DNA of 64,000 nucleotides from Gyrodactylus bullatarudis (taxonomy: Eukaryota > Platyhelminthes > Monogenea > Gyrodactylidea > Gyrodactylidae), in NCBI GenBank assembly GCA_012064415.1, contig SSNU01000202.1:1-64000 (forward strand). Reading direction: 5' to 3'. Shown here piece by piece: positions 1 to 12,395 of this stretch. The translations under genes and the position numbers were made by a program. Each line of letters begins with the position of its first letter. Within the stretch, counting starts at the first letter, position 1. The notes beneath the pieces are model-generated. The model saw only the letters and a program-made list of their open reading frames with translations, was not told the origin of the DNA and did no database searches.

Positions 1-300
1 AAAAGACTATTGATTTACAAGTTTCAATGTGACTGTGGGGCTTCGTACATAGGACGTACTATTAGGAAGTTGTCAACAAGATGTCATGATCATCTCAATA
101 AAGATACCGCGGTGACCAGACATCTAATACAGGAAAACCATGTTGCTACAATTTCTAATTTTTCTATTTTATACAAAAACCCAGGGGATGACAGCACAGA
201 TGTGTGGGTGAAGGAGAAATTCTTCATCAACAGGTTTAAACCTAATTTTTGTGTTCAAAAGAACTATTCGTTTAATCTTCAACTACCGTGGCCTATGTGA
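1..300 (+). CDS. Penelope-like element, C-terminal GIY-YIG endonuclease fragment
   Basis: This is the 3' end of a Penelope-like retroelement ORF that enters from beyond the left edge, in frame from base 1. The fragment starts KRLLIYKFQCDCGASYIGRT, which contains the Y-x-x-x-Y-I-G core of the GIY-YIG nuclease domain that PLEs carry after the reverse transcriptase. It ends LPWPM followed by TGA. The copy at 40.7-42.05 kb has the same C-terminus (NLQLPWPM), so both belong to one subfamily. The nuclease is thought to nick target DNA to prime reverse transcription. No RT portion is visible here. Whether the element is full length outside the window is unknown. Confidence 0.85.
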   Translation, partial: KRLLIYKFQCDCGASYIGRTIRKLSTRCHDHLNKDTAVTRHLIQENHVATISNFSILYKNPGDDSTDVWVKEKFFINRFKPNFCVQKNYSFNLQLPWPM

Positions 301-664
301 GCTTTTTCAATTTTTTCTCTTCACTGTTGCTATTTATTGAAGAGTTTTTAGTGTTTTTTCAGCTTACATTATATTCCTATGTCCATTCATGACTCTTATA
401 TTCTTTAACATTTACTATTTCTTTCAAAATTTGTAAATTATTATTTTTCATTCAAACTTTAACTTTTATCATTTTCAAAGAGAGACCACTGATGATCCTT
501 TGAGAAATGCGCATTTTTTTAAAAATATATCTTCTTATATAATTCCTAAATTATGTATTTGAGTGGATTTTCGGACGTTTTTGAACAACTACGTGAATCA
601 CTCCAACGTAATAATGGAATACGTTCAAAATTTGATAAAAAACCAAGATTTTGTGGATTGCATC
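301..664 (+). mobile_element. PLE 3' UTR joined to the 5' start of a tandem PLE copy
   Basis: After the GIY-YIG stop there is an AT-rich tail with ACTGTTGCTATTTATTGAAG (328 region), shared with the tails at 42.05 and 63.08 kb. A hammerhead-like relic follows at about 487-518. At 554 an ATG opens a short frame with FSDVFEQLRESLQR. This matches RFPEVFEKLHESYLRK, which follows the PLE tail at 63.2 kb. A 3' end followed by a second 5' end is the tandem or partial-tandem arrangement typical of PLE insertions. The second copy is broken by a stop at about 672. Confidence 0.6.
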
Positions 665-1640
665 TTCAATAATTTATTCATAAATGTTTATTTTCGTGTC
701 AAAATACATTTGGTAAGATGATCAACTATACCGGGACAGAAGAATGGTAAAGAATAATCACAGTTATGACTCATATGATTAATAAGCATTGATTATACAG
801 TGTTGGCTAGATAAACAGGAAATTTAAATGTCAAATACGCAAGAAATTTGTCTTTTGGTAACAACATTTTCGTTTATAATAAGATTTTTGTTGAATCTAA
901 TATAAAACGCTGGGGAGATAAAATCGTAATATTATTGAGCCTACTCATAAAGGGAAACTGATAATTTGGAAATACGAAATTAAAAGATTCTAAATATTTG
1001 AGAAATTTTTAGCCTGTAGATTTCGAGAACCATTCAAATTACGAACTTTAGGTCTTATTTTAGCTCTAAAAAGACATAAATGATCTGCAAACAATCATGT
1101 GGAACTCGTTGCCTAAAACTTATGAGTTACATCATCTTTTTCAGAAGTAATGCTCGATCGAATCTTTGGAATTTCAATTTTTTCAAGCAAAATTGGTAGC
1201 TAATAGGCCTAGCGCAGAAGATTAGGTTTACTTGTGTGTCAGGAATTTATGAATTTTCTTTGAAAATTAGAGAAACTGTCTCAAACCCTGACAAAATCGG
1301 TGAAAAATCGGCCATTTTATAGTTATTTTATTCTTATTTCAAAATTCTTCTTTAATTAAATTGGTAAAATTGACATTTTCTAGACATGAAAATTGTTTTC
1401 ATCCACAAATATTTGATGTAAAAATGCAAAATTCTCAACTTTATATTCAGAATTATGTATAAAAAATTACATTATTAAAATTACTTGGACACAACTAGAC
1501 CAGTTGGTAAAGAATTCTAGACATATCCAAATGTGACTTGATAGTTTATAGGGAGGTAAGGTAAAGCGACTTATAGAAATTATGACTCATTCTTCATTCA
1601 TCGTAGTCATACATATCCCCAAATAATAATCAATGAATGA
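665..1640. other. Gene-free stretch, nothing recognised
   Basis: AT-rich sequence without long open frames, recognisable protein similarity or clear repeats. Confidence 0.5.
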
Positions 1641-3080
1641 AATATTTTTAGAAACATTCTCCAAGTAAATGAGTAACAAGAATGAAGAGGGGAGTTGGGA
1701 GTTTTAATCAAGAGCCAGTTTATTCTACTGGATATGGAGAAACTCTTGATGATACGCAGGTAAAAAGGAGATTTGATTTTTACATTTACGCCCAAATTCA
1801 AAGAGAAATCCTAACGACAAAGGATAGTTGAGAGTTTGCATATTGAGAAATATATATCAACTTATAATACTAAAGATTTGGAGTTAGAGATTAGAAATGG
1901 CTGTATTCATAATTCATTTTTTAAATGCGAGGTTGGAAGATCTGGGATCAGTAACTTTCAATTGATGAAACACAATAATTATATTTCAACTCCTCTGTTC
2001 ACATATGGCTGACCAATAGAAATCGAGTCTCTTAATGACCAATCAAAAACAAGTATTCACAAAATTTATTAAGGATCAGGATTAGTCAATGAAATCAATC
2101 ATTTCAATGATCCCAGAAAAGGGATTTTGGTGGCCAAATTCAATTTTATTGTCTAATTATGATGCTAGTACACAATTTTTTATAGTTCATTTACAATAAA
2201 ATCAAAAAAGTTAAAATTTCAGCTTCAGTAAAGCGGTAAAAATTTCACATTCTCGTCTTTATATCGACATACCAACATTCTGATGTTGATTGTAAGAAAA
2301 TAACTTGGCAGAATATATAAAATTGATGACACATTATTTGTTTTGTCCTTCTCATATTTCCTTAGTTAGTTGTTGACCTGATTCAAATTTAAACTTGAGA
2401 TATTTCGGGAAAACACCCGAATTGTGAGCATCTTCTTTTAAAAAAAGTTCATTGTCTAGTTTATGTACAAGAGGGCTGGGGTGATATGGTTTTCCCTGAA
2501 CAACTCACAGAGTACTTGGTATTATCATAGAATTTTGTACAAGGGGAAAAATACATGTGGTATTATGAATTTTCCAATAACCTCCCAGCAACAGATATCA
2601 TAGGAAAATGAATTTTACCATGATGGTCAATTCCTGACGAGATTACTATAGATTTCAAGTTTAAAAAGTTTAAAAATTCGGTACAAAAATTACTTTACAA
2701 AATCTATTTTAGGATTGAAGCCTGGATACGATTCATCTCTTTATTGAGTGGAGATTAATCTATTTATATTTAGTGTATTGCGAGTATATTTTCGAATGAA
2801 GATGATCCTTTGATCTCGGTTGATTAATTAACCAATGATGTACTATTATTGTTAGTGTATGCAATTTAATGGAAATTTTCAATGAATCTATACTCCTCAT
2901 AGTGGACAGATTAGATTTTAATCTTCAGACTGATCAAAATGTAAGCAAGGCTATTACATTATTAAATTCAATGTATGTGGAAAGATTAGTACCCCATAGA
3001 AATATAATAATGTGGGATTATGCAGTTGATCCTTTGGAGTGGTTGGAAATTTTTAAATTTATATATGGAATAATTTGAAA
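1641..3080 (+). pseudogene. Unassigned, possibly coding, decayed sequence
   Basis: Several plus-strand stretches read like broken protein sequence rather than random AT-rich DNA. Around 1690-1830 the frame gives peptides such as VKRRFDFYIYAQIQREILTT. Around 1890-2010 it gives a Cys/Gly-containing stretch, and 2869-3078 is a 69-codon ORF with ATG and VDRLDFNLQTDQNV. Stops and frame changes interrupt the region. No family was recognised, so no function is claimed. It could be the remains of an integrated foreign gene or simply chance frames. Confidence 0.25.
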
Positions 3081-3170
3081 ATATGCTCTCTAAAGAATGG
3101 AATTTGATGTGGCAAATGTCTCTTGAGTAATTCTATTAGATGAAAAGAAAAACCCGATAGGAATATAGGC

Positions 3171-3500
3171 AAAGAGGGCAGCAAATTTAGTTTTTAGACT
3201 CCCTAGACATTCCTGAGGTATTGCTCTTGTGCTCATTATTCAGAGTGTCGCTTGTTGGAAGAGTTTGAAGTATTCTCATTATCGGAACGATCTGAGTCAA
3301 ATACTCTTGTTCCGTTATCAGGACGATAGTTGATAAAGTGGGCTCTCAACTTCATAGTTGCTTTTTCAACCTTTTCGGAAAACTTCATGAAACCAAGAAG
3401 ATTTGGAGATTTTATTTGTCTAATATGCGTCTAAATCAAGATTCAAATCAAGGTCAGTGATATCAGTGAGGCTGGGAAAGGAAATGTGAACAAGAAAGTT
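3171..3500 (-). pseudogene. Decayed partial duplicate of NUP98 exon 10 (autoproteolytic domain)
   Basis: This stretch is clearly homologous to exon 10 of the NUP98-NUP96 gene (about 16965-17515), in the same orientation. Shared blocks include GAGTGTCGCTTGTTGGAAGA, CTCATTATCGGAAC, CCGTTATCAGGACGATAG, GGAGATTTTATTTG and GGTCAGTGATATCAGTGAGG. Compared with the gene it has lost about 40 bp carrying the codons of the HFSKY cleavage motif. It has also lost a block of roughly 160 bp corresponding to about 17295-17455, and it has acquired substitutions and indels. Only exonic sequence is present, so it may derive from mRNA or from DNA duplication. It is non-functional. Confidence 0.8.
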
Positions 3501-6500
3501 TGGAATTTCTTTTTGATATTTTCTGCGACCCGAAAAAGAATTTTTATCATCTTTAGAAGAGATCAACACTTCTTTAGCGAACTAGTGTGGTTGTCTTCGA
3601 AAGCCTTTTTCAGTGGTTCATCAAATTACTGTAAAATATATATTTAAATGATCTCATCACTATCAGCTTTCTTTAAAGTTTAAACAGGACAATATTTAAA
3701 GAAGCATAAAAACTTGAAAAGAACATTTGGTTAATTTCAGTATTCCCTAAATTAAAGATATAAACTTTCAGTAATACACAAATTTATCAACAATAATATA
3801 TTGGCTGCCCTTATGGTTTTAGTGGTGGAGTTGAAAATTTTTTGATCCAGGTCAACAACCTATCTGTTTTATCTTGGTATGAGGTAGATATTATTAACTT
3901 TCTCGTGATAGTTAGCTTATGTGTGTGATAATAAAAAGGGTGGATAGAGAAATGTGGGGTGCGTACATGTATGTGACTAAGAGGGTTGGTGAGGGATTAT
4001 GATAAAGTTTCGTCATACTTTCAACAACATCATAATAGATTTATACTGCAATATGCAATAAATATTTTTATAACAAGAATAAAGGCTCAATATCAGTGTT
4101 GATAGTTTTTGTGCATTTCTTTTCATATATAGTCAATGATTTCTTCTTAAAGTACCACGTTTTGGAGTTGGTTGTGATTTTGAAGAAAAAATATTTTTTC
4201 TCGATGCCAGAAAAGAAAACATTACTACTATTATTAGACAATACATTATGATTGTTATTTATTATCAGTACGTTGTTCTTTTCAATTATTTTTTTTGATG
4301 CAGAGACCAATACTGTATTATCTTATAAAGGGAATGTAAAATTGAAATTTTCTTTTGTTACACACATGTAAATGTACCTCTTCTGAATAGAATTCAGGTC
4401 ATAAAGACTATTTTAACATCCTTTGTCCATGACATCAAATCGTTTCAGGACTAGCCCACACACTGAAGAGATTTACAAGTTTTATACTTTGTATTAATGA
4501 TAAACTCTCTTATCTATACTAATAGAGGGGGATTAGTTTAATAGATAAGAATAAAAGAGGAAGAAAATGTTTTTAATCAGCATTTAAAAATAATAATCTC
4601 TATGATAAAATACTAAAAAAAGACTTGATTTATGAATGCTTTTTCATGAAAATAATGATAAAGTAACTTTACTAATTCAAATTGTTATTGATTGATGGAG
4701 GAGGTCAATGAATTTACATTTTACTCACACAACGCCCACGTAAATGTTACTTGAATTCTGATTGGATTCAAGCATTTAAGCAAAAAGACAGATCTTAAAC
4801 AAGAAGATTAGAGATAACCTGAGTAAGAGTTTCAGATGGATTTTTCAATGAATTTGTCTTCAAGTATGTTGAAAAAAGACTACTTATTACATGATAAACC
4901 TATCACATGAGTTTATTTATAAAAATAGCAAAATAGTTGTGTACTAACCAGGGAGACATGTGAAGCTTATTTTTAGAAGAAATTGTTCAAGAATTAAGAT
5001 TTGTGTATAGTATAAGAGATTAAAGTAGGTTTATATCTTTCTGATAATGATGGAGAATGTAGACGAGAATGTAAAAACCAAAGGGTTACTCGTGATATTC
5101 GCAATGATTCTAGTATATTACAATTAAATGTTTTACGTGTCTGCATTGGAAACTTGTGATTTTTAAAATCCCAGAGAAAAGAATAGTGTTCTTTACAAAG
5201 GTGCTTTAAATTCCCAAATCATAATGTGAGAATTCGGAATAGAGGCCAGCTCAAAAAACTCTTGGATACTGGTCATGAACTCTTCCTTAAATTTATCTAA
5301 TTGGTGAATAACAATTTAGAATTTTATTTTTTAATTCCTACGGATCATAGAGATATCTAATATTTATCAGGATACACAGAACGATATTTTATACAAATGT
5401 AAAGAGTTATTAAAACACCAAATTATTTCAAGCATTCGTTCGGCTTATCACGTACAATGAGGTTACGATTAGTTAAATTTCAAGTCACAAGGACAGAATA
5501 AGAAAGAGATTAATGAAAATTGACACGTACAGGGAACATCAGCGAATTGAGACTGTCAATAAGGGAACTCTATTTATTTGTAAGACTGACGTTTGTGTAC
5601 ATAATAAGTTTAAAAGAATAGGGAAACTCATAAGATAAGAAGAAGTGAATTTGATTAGTTAATCTTATGAATATTTTACGAGGAAATTATTGCAATCATT
5701 TTGAATAAATTGATACGTCAATCGTAATCGCGAGAATTGAGATCGTTTTAATCAGATAAAAAATCTAAAAAACCAATTTTTACTTTTAGGAGATATTGGC
5801 CCAAAAGATGAACCTAAAATATTTTTATATCAAGAGATGAATTCAAGGGGATCACATTTTCGAATTCCTGTTTAGTTAGTCTGAATAAATCATCAATCAT
5901 TGGCGAGACGATTACTACTCTACCCTTTTATTAATTTATTTCTACTCTTTCGTGAGATTCGCCCTATATTTGGCATGATCCATCTTATAATTCATATGAA
6001 ACGAATCTCAAACATCCCTGAAATTTTTTAAATCCACTAATTAGTAGCTATGAATTTCAATAAAAAAATCTACTTTTTCATTAGAAATCGAAAGAATCTT
6101 CAGTAAGAATTTTGAGTATTAACCAGGATTAATTTATATGTAAAATAAAGACTATTTTTCGATTCAACAGGGTTTGCTAAAAATCTCGAATAATTAATTC
6201 AAATCAGAGGCCTCATTAGTGTGCGAATGATCAAAAATATTTTTTCAGGATCATCATTAGGTACCTTATTATCGTATAGATGAAAATGCCTCCAAATTAT
6301 TTCTACAAAATTTGTTTCAAAAAATATCTTTGAGACATTCAGTTGTATTAAAAATTTTCAAGACAAAGTTTAAAGATTATAATTACTTGGGGGAGGGGTA
6401 AATAAATATATATTTACGATAATTATAATTTTTCAAGACATAACAGAGGATGAAAGGTTTACGACAAGAATAAATATGGGCAAAAGTTAGAGAGAAATGT

Positions 6501-8290
6501 ACAAATTGTCTGAATAAATTTCCTGATTAACACAATAATTATCATGTGCACTAACAAAATAGAGAGGAAAAAGCAATGTTGATCCAAGAAAATTTTAGTT
6601 CCTTTTAAACCATATGATTTGGTCTATATGGAGTAATAAATTTCACATTTACTTTTCTTTTATTTTGTATTCTCTGTTGGAGGAATTAACTTGGAAATTC
6701 ATCTTGAATGTTGGTTTTATTGCCTTGATCATCATACTCTCAGGAATTGGAGTCATGACGTATAAATTAAAAGTGGGTTAGCATTCAAGTTTTATGGATT
6801 TATCATGTTGTACGAATCGAGGAGATTAATCTTTTTCCCTGAATTATTCATGGGTGGATAAACTGAGGTAATGAAATGTAGAATTTGAGGAAATTCTTAC
6901 CAATTTCTAGGTAGAAACCGTATAAAAAAACGAAAAATGTCGGCTGTATCAAATAAGGCCAAGGAACGGCAGAAAGGATAACTTGTCTTGTATTAAATTA
7001 ACTGTAAAGTGGAAGGATTTTGACGAAAATTTCTTGAACCCTTTTCCCTATGTCTCAATTTCTCATCAATCAAAAGTTTTATTTCTCTAATGGTAGTTTG
7101 AATTAATTGAAGTTACTTTAAGTAGAATGTTTAATCCTAATTAGAAAGGCGATTTATCAAAGTTACTAAAAGAATGCTGAAGATATAGTCGAATATTGAA
7201 AAAATATTTAGAAAACGTTGTTTTTTGAAAACTCATTTCCTGAGACAAATGAGAAAACATTTTATAGTGGAAGAATAACTGTAAATTTCAATAAATATGT
7301 AGTCGACTATTCGATATCTCTCGGGGTTTAAAAGATACAACTTGTCTATGAGCCAAAAAAATTTATTTTATAGTGATAATTATAGATATCTTTTGAAAGA
7401 ATAATTTCGGACATGAAGGTTTTCAGATAAGACAGGAAATTTGAGTTTAAAGAGAGGCTTTGACTGAAATCGAGTTAAATTTTTACACGTACGTAATTAA
7501 TCATTTGAAAGGATAACAATAGAATAAAAAATAGGGTAAATATACATTAATTTAGGTGTATAATAACAGTATTGGAGAGAATTAAGTAAGTGGATAAAAT
7601 ATATTTTTGAGGGTGTGGGGGAGGATGTTGAATGTTTGTTTCCCCCTTTAAAAGCAAGAGTGTAGGTAATTTCCAATTTCTAATTTAAAGGACATGTCAA
7701 AAAGGGAGAAAATCTAAATTGAATTTCCATTGTGTCTCTGTGTATCCATCTTTAACATGCCTACTTATACCACTCAGTTAATATATACACAAGTAAGTTG
7801 AGAGATAAATTCTTGGATAGAATCAAATGCAAGATTGGGATTATTTGAGCTGTGTATAAAACGTTTTTTGAAAACCTATTTCCCAGTTTCATAGATAAAA
7901 AGTAAGATAACTATCGAGTAATCATATCTGTAGAATTCAAATAAGCGATCGTCTGAACAATACCTGCAAAACCTTCAAAAATAGCTCATTTTGATAGGTA
8001 ACTTCTCAACTGAAAATGAGTTTTAGAGGCGTGGATATAAAGTGTATCAAATAGTGTTTACGTGAATAATTTCAAGTTAAATCACGTGATATTTCAAGCC
8101 CTTGTATGCTATAGAAGGTTGAAAAGAAGAACAGGTGATAATATTGGTAGAAAACAAAATTAAGAACAAAATTAAGAAATAATCTAGCAAAGATAGTCAA
8201 AAAAATAACAGGATTCTTTGAAATGATAAGCATTTTGAGATTATAATCAGGTTAATTGATCAAAGAGTGCTCTAAAATTGTTCGTTTTAA
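3501..8290. other. Gene-free stretch with scattered degenerate repeats
   Basis: No credible gene was seen. A degenerate copy of the TTAA-flanked MITE lies near 5930-6130, and fragments of the AACGTTTTTTTGAAAACC repeat family lie near 7207-7330 and 7857-7970. The rest is AT-rich sequence without recognisable content. Confidence 0.45.
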
Positions 8291-8643
8291 CCCTTCCGTA
8301 AGGTTCGCCCTACATAGGCGATCATTCAAAGTCGGAAATTTTCAGTTATTACGCAGGTCTCAACAATATCACATAATCTATTTTATAATTCACGCTAAAC
8401 AAATCGGGAAAATACCAAAAAGTCCCAAAGAGATATCTAAATTTGGATAAAATACCCAAGATTAGTAAAATTTGGTTTTCGTCTACTTATTAGTAGATGG
8501 GAAATTTAATAGAAAATTGACTTTCTTAGATGGGGTGATATGAATCCTTATTGAATAGAATTTCCATTAGAATCTCATTTAGAATTGTTTTATATCAATT
8601 TTGAGTCTTTTTCTAGATTTGTTTTCTTATCGTCTCGATAGGG
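8291..8643. mobile_element. piggyBac-type MITE flanked by TTAA
   Basis: A 353-bp segment begins CCCTTCC directly after TTAA (8287-8290) and ends GATAGGG directly before TTAA (8644-8647). This is the target-site duplication and CCC...GGG tip typical of piggyBac-related elements. A second copy lies in inverted orientation at 55371-55669, sharing the blocks around TTCGCCC, TTATAATTCACNCTAA and GAAAATTGACTTTCTTAGAT. It has no transposase frame, so it would be non-autonomous. Confidence 0.6.
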
Positions 8644-9359
8644 TTAATACAGTAGAGAGACCCCGCGGAATTGAATTCACGCCAAGTTCCCTCATTTCCA
8701 TGAAAGAGATTACTCATGTTCAGACAGGCAACTCAGAGAAGATTATTAAATTTTTTAATCATTTTTACAGTATCTCAGAATAATGGCGATTGTGGTAAGA
8801 ACTAAATGTTCATTTTTTAAATCTAATTTGTGATCAACAGTGAGATTCAAATCCTAAATCAACGATCTATTTTCAATGAATTCTTACCCCTACGTCTAAT
8901 TAAGAGATTCAGTAATTTTGGGTTTCTATTATGATCTTTATATCAACTATAGCTTTAGTTAGCTCATGTTGTGGTTTTGTAGAGCTCGACCCTTTATTTG
9001 ATAGTCAAAGCTTAATAAAAATTTAGAAGGTACATGAACATTATCAAACTTGTTTGAGATTCTAAAATACTTGATAATTATCTCTTTGTAGAATACAGTA
9101 GTAATATAAGCGATTGGTTGTGGTTTTCAATGAAAAACATGAAATTACTCTCTTTATTTATGTAACTTGAAGAAGCAGAGAAACCAGTGTGTAATAAATT
9201 TGGCAAAGTACTTTTGCGTGTAAAAAAAAGCACTTCAAGATATTATTATGACTGGAGGGGAGAAATTATTATATAAAAGTAGAGTTGTTGAGATAAGTCA
9301 GACTGTTGAATAAACGTAAATGTAATTAACCTTTCTATGTCTCATTGTGGGGAATACAA

Positions 9360-9640
9360 CACTTTTTCGAAGGATACTTTGTTCACCCATCATTAGAATG
9401 AAAATTTATCAAGCTACAAAAATACGTATAACTTGTAAAGATATCTTTCCACTAATGTTAACCAAAGTTATTTGAAGAAAGTCACTTATTTAGAACGTTT
9501 TTTTGAAAACCTATTTTCTGAGGCATCGTAAAACAATAGCTGTAGATATCAAATATACAATTTTCCACTTGATATCTCTCATTGTTTAGAAGATAACAGA
9601 GTTTTAGAGCGAAAAAATGCCTCATTTTAGCGATTTTGTT
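9360..9640. repeat. Interspersed repeat of the AACGTTTTTTTGAAAACC family
   Basis: This is the best-preserved unit of a repeat family seen here and at 29283-29570. The two share CAAGCTACAAAAATA, CTAACCAAAGTTA, GAACGTTTTTTTGAAAACCT and GATATCTCT followed by TTTAGAAGATAAC. Shorter pieces occur at about 7207-7330, 7857-7970, 16680-16760, 36376-36480 and 47205-47310. There is no ORF. The mobilisation mechanism is unknown. Confidence 0.55.
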
Positions 9641-9730
9641 ACCATTTTCTAGACTGTGACAATGAAATATTAATAAGAATAATTTGCCAATCTTCTACTC
9701 AACATTTTTGATTATTGAGAATAGACTTAC

Positions 9731-9878
9731 ATGAGGATAGAATTGAACTTCCATGGGTTGAATTGCCCGGTGAGTTACTATTGAGTTGGTCAAGTATGGG
9801 CCTCATGGGAGGTGGCGGGAAAGAGTCTGGTACTACCGATGTCTGATTTATGTTTTTGTGACAATTTGAATCGAGATT
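9731..9878 (-). CDS. Homer: Probable downstream exon of the Homer gene
   Basis: A 148-nt minus-strand frame is bounded by a good acceptor (TTTTCACACAG) and donor (CTCAT|GTAAGT). It encodes NLDSNCHKNINQTSVVPDSF followed by PPPPMRPILDQL and a Ser/Asn-rich stretch. It starts in phase 0, which matches the phase in which the EVH1 exon at 11835 ends, and it lies downstream on the same strand. A low-complexity linker is expected between EVH1 and the coiled coil in Homer. Assignment to Homer rests on strand, phase and spacing, not on clear similarity. The C-terminal coiled-coil exons were not found in the window. Confidence 0.5.
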
Positions 9879-11834
9879 CTGTGTGAAAAGGGAATACCTT
9901 AATCTGGGCACAAGAAGGCAGGCAAAAAACATGAAATATGTACACATTCACACATTTAGTTATGGAATAAAAAGAATTACAAACAAAAGAATTGAAAAAT
10001 ACACTATTTTATGTAATTTTGTATGATTTGGATAAATTGATTTTTACAAATTTAATTAAAAAAGGGTTTATTTCTTGTGACCTCGGATAGAAAGAAACTG
10101 GGAGAAATATGAATCAGATTGAATAGATAAAAGAAATACTCTATTCCTTTCGATCCCTCTAAGTTTCCAGTGTAACCAAGTGTAGTTAGAAAAAGAAGAA
10201 TAAAGTTTAATCTGATAAACCATTTGGTCATTTTTCAAGCTTTGAGTTCAATATTTTTATCAATTTCGAAGATTTGAATCATCTAAATGCTGATATTTGG
10301 GATCAAAATTCAAATTTGCCTAAAGAAGTTGAGAAGAAATTTGTCATGATTATGATAAATCGAGCCATTTGAACTTTTTGAGCTTAAGCGTTGTAAAAAT
10401 GGAAATTTGATTAGCTTGATTTTGACCAAATTGAATTCTTTCAAAAATTTTTTCAACAACTCATGGAATTCAAAGTCTGCCTGTTTGCCTAGAATGGGAT
10501 TGGGAAGGGCTAATCTGTGAGAAATCAATCTAATAAAGTTTTTGCTTATTTACTCTAGAAATAGTTAACTGGATAGCAAAAAAACCCTCTCCCTGAAGAA
10601 ACTACTCATATTCAATCAAGAAAAAGAATAGTCTCTCGACTCTTTTGCCATTTACAATGAATGGAAAGAAAAAACACAAGAGAGCTTCAAGTCAGACAGA
10701 GAAACTTGAATTTGTTTGTTTTTTTTCTATTCTTTCAAAAGTAGATATATAGAAGACATTGGAAGAATATCATCATAATACCTTTTGAATAGTTAGTCTG
10801 TATTTTCTCTAATTCATATTCTATAGCTAGATACACATTAATCGTTGAGAGGATTAAAAAAATTATCCTTCAGACAAATTAATAAAATTCAGGATACATT
10901 CTAAAGATATTTATTACTTTGGTGAAAATTTGAAAAGAAAAACAAAAAAATAAACGGAGTAAATTTAAAAGAACATGTTTCCATTCAATTTCTTATAGTA
11001 ATTTTAAACAAGTATGGCTAACTTGACATTTCATTGAAAAAAATAAGGATTTTATTTACTATGTATGAAAAGAGTGCTGATACACCTCCCATTGATAAAT
11101 AAAAAAGGATTGTAGTAAAAAAAGATGATAGACAGACTTATTGATCTTTCAATTCTTCGTATATGTGTGTATTATTATAAAGTGTATTGGTCCAAGATTA
11201 TTACAAGATTGTACTTGATAAATATATATATAAACAAGTACATGATCGGAACAAAAAAAAGAAATATAATATTACATATTGAAAAGAGAGAAGGGGTGGG
11301 GGCAATGACACACAAAAAGCAGGGATGCATTTTATATGTATGTCCGCCTTTTTGATCAAATGTCAGGATGAATATCTCTGAATTAGAAAAAAACACACGG
11401 GAAATATTGGGAAGATAAATATAAAAAAGAGAATTAAAAATATGGTGAAGAATAAGTGTTTTCCTATTAGTAATATATATTTAATTACAAATTTCCCTTG
11501 CTAAATCTTACTGGCAATTTTGGAAATGAAATTATAAATAGCGGCAATGGGTAAGAGAAAGTAGATCGAGAATTTAATCCAATCGAATGACTAATTATAA
11601 ACAAAATAATATCTATTGAATTTTACTCGTTAAAGCCGAAAATGCATTCACATAATCAAATAGAATAAATGAATGTATTCAATTCAAATATAAATTGTGT
11701 GTCAGGATAAATCTAGACAATGTTAATTCAAACCATGGGTCAGTTGATGAAATGAATGAAAAGTATATATTATTTGTATAAATGAATGATTTATGACAAT
11801 TAAAGTCAGATGAAAATCAATAGAAAGCACTCAC
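9879..11834 (-). other. Large Homer intron, nothing else recognised
   Basis: This is presumed intron between the EVH1 exon and the exon at 9731-9878. The sequence is AT-rich, and the short frames in it have no coding character. Part of 10290-10470 resembles other interspersed repeat copies, for example near 35330. Confidence 0.45.
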
Positions 11835-12395
11835 GTGATTATTCTGGGAGAGTTTGCCGTTTCTTGAGAGACTTTCAGCTTGAAGTCTTGCAGCAGCCAA
11901 TTCATTTTCCAGTCTTTTGATATGTTGTTGCATAGGTTTCACATTTGAGCCATGATCATCAACAGTAATATTGTTACTGCTACCATGATGACCGTTCTTA
12001 ATAATAGGCTGTAGATTGTTATTTCCATCGTGTTCAGTGTATATATCATTTTTTAATTCCTCGACACAGGTTTTAAATTTTTCAATAAATCTGTTAAGTT
12101 CAGTTTCGGAAGAGAAGCCAATACCATAAATGCATTTTGTTGATGTGTCCGTCCATTGTCCAAACTTTTGAGATGTTTTTTTGAATACCATTTTAGATCT
12201 TAGTATACAATTGAGAACGACTTTTTTGCCACCATCGATTTCATCAAGACTGACAATTCTATAAAATTTCTTTACAGAATCATAGAAGAAATTAACATCG
12301 ACTGATCGTTTACTGATGGGAATCCAGTTTGCTTTTGTGACAGGATCTACTGTGAAAAGATGTCCGGAGCAAGTATATATTGGTGATTCGCCCAT
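11835..12395 (-). CDS. Homer: Homer scaffold protein, EVH1 domain exon
   Basis: Homer proteins are postsynaptic or cytoplasmic scaffolds. Their N-terminal EVH1 domain binds PPxxF motifs in mGluR, IP3/ryanodine receptors and Shank, and a C-terminal coiled coil tetramerises them. This 187-codon exon begins MGESPIYTCSGHLFTVDP and continues with W(I)P.S...V.V.FFYDS, YRIVS and KFGQWTD, then YGIGFSSETELNRFIEKF, the hallmark residues of Homer EVH1. A linker follows, then the start of a heptad-like region (HIKRLENELAAARLQAESL). I chose the ATG at 12395 because Homers start MGE(Q/S)PI and an acceptor (TTGACAG) lies two bases upstream. A 5' UTR exon is therefore expected. An in-frame upstream MTE is possible. 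Donor CAC|GTGAGT, phase 0. Confidence 0.88.

Noticed and set aside
8256..8450. 64-codon ORF
   Set aside because: It lies inside the TTAA-flanked MITE, and its frame is not kept in the second copy.
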